Assembly: GCA_945868195.1 (NCBI GenBank) | Contig: CAMBLP010000090.1 | Location: 1-8,427 of the forward strand | Reading direction: 5' to 3' | DNA: 8,427 nt | Source: Bordetella parapertussis | GTDB taxonomy: Bacteria > Pseudomonadota > Gammaproteobacteria > Burkholderiales > Burkholderiaceae_B | Shown: piece by piece, positions 6,119 through 8,427 of the stretch | Layout: the number at the start of each line of letters is the position of its first letter | How positions within the stretch are numbered: position 1 is the first letter of the stretch | Program-made: the position numbers and the translations under genes | Notes under the pieces: generated by a model | The model's database searches: none | What the model was told of the DNA's origin: nothing | Seen by the model: the letters and a program-made list of their open reading frames with translations, nothing else

Positions 6119-8427
6119 CAGGCACGCTCCACTTGAAGTTGACCGAAAGCACTGCCCAAAGCGGCCGTTTGCTCAAACGCGGCGGCGATACGTACCGCAC
6201 CAGGAGTCAGCGTGTTGTCCAATTCAGCCGACAAACTCACCTGCCCTGTCGATGATTTGACACGAACCTGGTCGCCAGTCTTGACGCCCAAGCTATCAAG
6301 CGTTTGTTGATGCATTCTTGCAACCGGCACACGCGAGGCTGCAGTGGCTTGCAACGCAGGCGCGCGACGCACCATCGCATCGCTGCGATAGATCGGCACA
6401 TCCGTGACACGCTGCAAACCTTGCGCCGACATAGGACTCAGACCAGGCTCTACCTGAAGCTGATTAGACAAACGTCCTTCAGTACCATTTGCCATGACGG
6501 CATCGCGAACCGTTTCCGAGGACTCATCATCAAAACCAGCCAAATGAAGCACATTACCCAGGACGCGCAACACTTTCCACGCAGGACGGCTTTGCCCACG
6601 CGGTGTGGCCGTACCCTTAAAGCTTTGTGCTGTTCCTTGCGCATTGACAAAGGTTCCCGAGGTCTCTGTAAACGGTGCAATCGGCAACATCACGTTCGCC
6701 CATTCGCGCGCACCCGAGGCATAAGGCGTCAAGGCAACCACAAACTCAGCGGCTTTGAGTGTGGCGAGAGCCTGAGCGCCATTGTCGGCATCTAATAAGG
6801 GCTCGGCATGCAAAACGATGTAAGCCTTAAGCGGTTGGGACAACATCGCTGCCGCACCTTTGCCACCCTTAACAGGGACTGCACCTGCAAGATAGCCGCC
6901 CACCGTATTCGCGCCCGACGTCAAGAAACCAAACTTCGCGCCTGATAACTGGGCAATCAACTGAGCATTGGCAGCAATCATCGTTGCTGTCGGTGCATTC
7001 ACGGCCGAATTACCCAACAAAATCGCCACTCGCTCACCGCTCGCAAGACTTTGAGCAATGGTTTGGGCGACGGCATCAGGTTCAACAGCGGACAAAGACG
7101 CAGGCACGGCTTGTGCTTTGAGCTTGGCAAGCGCGACCGCAACTTGAGCGACCGAGTACGCCAAGGCATCGGGTAATACCGTTGCCCGCGCAGTCAGCTT
7201 GAGTAGTGGATCATCACCCGCGATATCAATTGCAGAGATCTGTGTGCCGCGCTTCGCCGACTGACGCAAACGCTGCGTCATCAAAGGATGATCTTTGCGC
7301 AAGAAAGAGCCAATCACAAGCACACGATCCAAGGTATCGAGTTCGGCAACAGGGAAACCCAACCATGGAGCACCTGTCAGGGCCGAATCCAGTGAGGCAT
7401 CGGTCTGACGCAGACGGAAATCAATATTCTCCGAGCCCAGTCCGCGGGTCACGCGACCCAACAAGGCAAGCTCTTCGAGGGTTGAATATTCGCTCGCCAA
7501 CGCACCGATCTGCGCACTACCCGAGGTATCGCGCACATCCATCAGACCATGAGCGACGACCTGAAGCGCGTCAGACCAGGTGGCTTCTTTCCACAACCCA
7601 TCCTCGCCCTTGATCATCGGAACCGTCAAGCGATCCTCGTTCAGTCCCTCGTAGGAAAAACGGTCGCGATCACTAATCCAGCATTCATTCAACGCATCGT
7701 TTTCAAATGGCACGACGCGAATCACCTCCTCGCCCTTGACCTGCACAACGAGATTGGCGCCCATGCTGTCATGAGGCGAAACCGAACGACGACGCGCCAG
7801 CTCCCAAGTACGCGCCTGATAACGGAAAGGCTTGGAGGTCAACGCACCAACCGGGCACAAATCAATCATATTGCCCGACAGCTCGGAGTCAACGGAGCGA
7901 CCCACAAACGTTGTGATTTCAGAGTGCTCGCCACGCCCGACCATGCCGAGCTCCATGATGCCTGCAACTTCCTGACCAAAGCGAACGCAACGCGTGCAAT
8001 GAATACAGCGGGACATTTCCTCGGCGGAAACGAGTGGACCGAGCTCTTTGTGAAAAACAACACGCTTTTCTTCGTTGTAGCGGGAGCTCGAACCACCATA
8101 ACCAACAGCCAAGTCCTGCAACTGACATTCGCCACCCTGATCACAGATCGGGCAATCCAAGGGGTGGTTAATAAGCAAAAATTCCATCACGCTCTTTTGA
8201 GCGGCTACGGCGCGCTCTGAGCAAGTATGGACCACCATGCCATTCGTTGCGGGTGTTGCGCACGCAGGCATGGCCTTAGGTGCTTTCTCAACCTCAACCA
8301 GACACATGCGACAGTTCGCTGCGATGGATAATTTCTTGTGATAGCAAAAATGCGGCACATACACACCGAGCTTATGCGCGGCGTGCATGACCATGCTGCC
8401 TTCTTGCACTTCGACTTTCTTGCCGTC
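6118..8427 (-). CDS. nuoG: NADH-quinone oxidoreductase subunit G, 5'-truncated by window edge
   Basis: NuoG is the large iron-sulfur subunit of the complex I peripheral arm and relays electrons from NuoEF to NuoI. The frame is open to the right edge and 769 residues are visible, starting Asp-Gly-Lys-Lys-Val-Glu. In related proteins this follows only about six residues, so the true start lies just outside; the in-frame GTG at 8409 should not be taken as the start. Numbering from the edge, the ligands for [2Fe-2S] N1b are Cys28, Cys39, Cys42 and Cys56. Those for [4Fe-4S] N5 are His88, Cys92, Cys95 and Cys101, and those for N4 are Cys141, Cys144, Cys147 and Cys191. The extra N7 cluster of enterobacteria is absent: its four positions are Ser217, Asp220, Ala224 and Ser252. 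From about 225 onward comes a molybdopterin-oxidoreductase-like domain that is structural in complex I and binds no cofactor in known cases. The C-terminal half is Ala-rich and more variable. Confidence 0.98.
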   Translation of the reverse strand, partial: DGKKVEVQEGSMVMHAAHKLGVYVPHFCYHKKLSIAANCRMCLVEVEKAPKAMPACATPATNGMVVHTCSERAVAAQKSVMEFLLINHPLDCPICDQGGECQLQDLAVGYGGSSSRYNEEKRVVFHKELGPLVSAEEMSRCIHCTRCVRFGQEVAGIMELGMVGRGEHSEITTFVGRSVDSELSGNMIDLCPVGALTSKPFRYQARTWELARRRSVSPHDSMGANLVVQVKGEEVIRVVPFENDALNECWISDRDRFSYEGLNEDRLTVPMIKGEDGLWKEATWSDALQVVAHGLMDVRDTSGSAQIGALASEYSTLEELALLGRVTRGLGSENIDFRLRQTDASLDSALTGAPWLGFPVAELDTLDRVLVIGSFLRKDHPLMTQRLRQSAKRGTQISAIDIAGDDPLLKLTARATVLPDALAYSVAQVAVALAKLKAQAVPASLSAVEPDAVAQTIAQSLASGERVAILLGNSAVNAPTATMIAANAQLIAQLSGAKFGFLTSGANTVGGYLAGAVPVKGGKGAAAMLSQPLKAYIVLHAEPLLDADNGAQALATLKAAEFVVALTPYASGAREWANVMLPIAPFTETSGTFVNAQGTAQSFKGTATPRGQSRPAWKVLRVLGNVLHLAGFDDESSETVRDAVMANGTEGRLSNQLQVEPGLSPMSAQGLQRVTDVPIYRSDAMVRRAPALQATAASRVPVARMHQQTLDSLGVKTGDQVRVKSSTGQVSLSAELDNTLTPGAVRIAAAFEQTAALGSAFGQLQVERA
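6127..6130 (-). promoter_or_regulatory. Ribosome-binding site of nuoH inside the last codons of nuoG
   Basis: The minus strand reads GGAG CGTGCCTG ATG. The GGAG core overlaps the Val-Glu codons near the nuoG C-terminus and lies 8 bases before the nuoH ATG, which itself overlaps the nuoG stop. The spacing is good and supports the assigned nuoH start. Confidence 0.7.

Noticed and set aside
7549..8220. 223-residue open frame on the + strand opposite nuoG
   Set aside because: It is fully antisense to the most conserved, cluster-binding part of nuoG. Its translation is rich in Arg, His, Thr and Asn with no recognisable domain, as expected for a shadow of a conserved gene.
8407..8409. GTG at 8409 as the start of nuoG
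   Set aside because: The frame stays open to the right edge, and the six codons before this GTG encode Asp-Gly-Lys-Lys-Val-Glu, which matches the conserved N-terminus of NuoG. The gene therefore starts outside the window.
1..8427. Search for an undescribed system, mobile element, CRISPR array or RNA gene
   Set aside because: The window is almost completely filled by seven intact, recognisable complex I genes in canonical order. No inverted-repeat-bounded element, regularly spaced repeats, tRNA-like or rRNA-like sequence, or foreign composition was seen on either strand.

Overview
The window is an internal slice of a complex I (NADH:quinone oxidoreductase, NDH-1) operon, read entirely on the minus strand. 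In transcription order (right to left) it holds nuoG (lacking only its first few codons), nuoH, nuoI, nuoJ, nuoK, nuoL and nuoM. What looks like the ATG of nuoN sits on the last three bases at the left edge. This is the canonical bacterial order with no inserted gene, mobile element, RNA gene, CRISPR array or visible terminator.

The likely source is a betaproteobacterium of the order Burkholderiales, possibly Alcaligenaceae-like. The protein sequences resemble that group as I remember it, NuoG lacks the extra N7 iron-sulfur cluster found in enterobacterial NuoG, and NuoI is the short 162-residue type with two ferredoxin motifs. Base composition looks moderate (about half GC by eye, not counted). 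No search was run, so genus-level placement is not supported.

Layout, right to left: nuoG (6118-8427) carries the peripheral-arm clusters N1b, N5 and N4 plus a degenerate molybdopterin-oxidoreductase-type domain. nuoH (5045-6118) is the membrane subunit at the quinone-binding junction. nuoI (4518-5006) holds clusters N6a and N6b, which pass electrons towards the terminal cluster. nuoJ (3879-4496) and nuoK (3571-3882) are small membrane subunits next to the junction. nuoL (1511-3553) and nuoM (12-1514) are the large antiporter-like proton-pumping subunits. Together they take electrons from the NADH-oxidising module (NuoEF, presumably encoded upstream outside the window), move them to quinone and couple this to proton translocation across the inner membrane.

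Genes are packed tightly. nuoG/H share 1 base, and nuoJ/K and nuoL/M overlap as ATGA. nuoH/I are separated by 38 bases, nuoI/J by 21 and nuoK/L by 17. No intergenic stretch exceeds 40 bases, so there is no unassigned space. All visible iron-sulfur ligands and key proton-channel residues are intact, and every gene appears functional. This is an ordinary housekeeping region. I found no sign of an undescribed system; the observations below are local features of known subunits, mostly of low interest.
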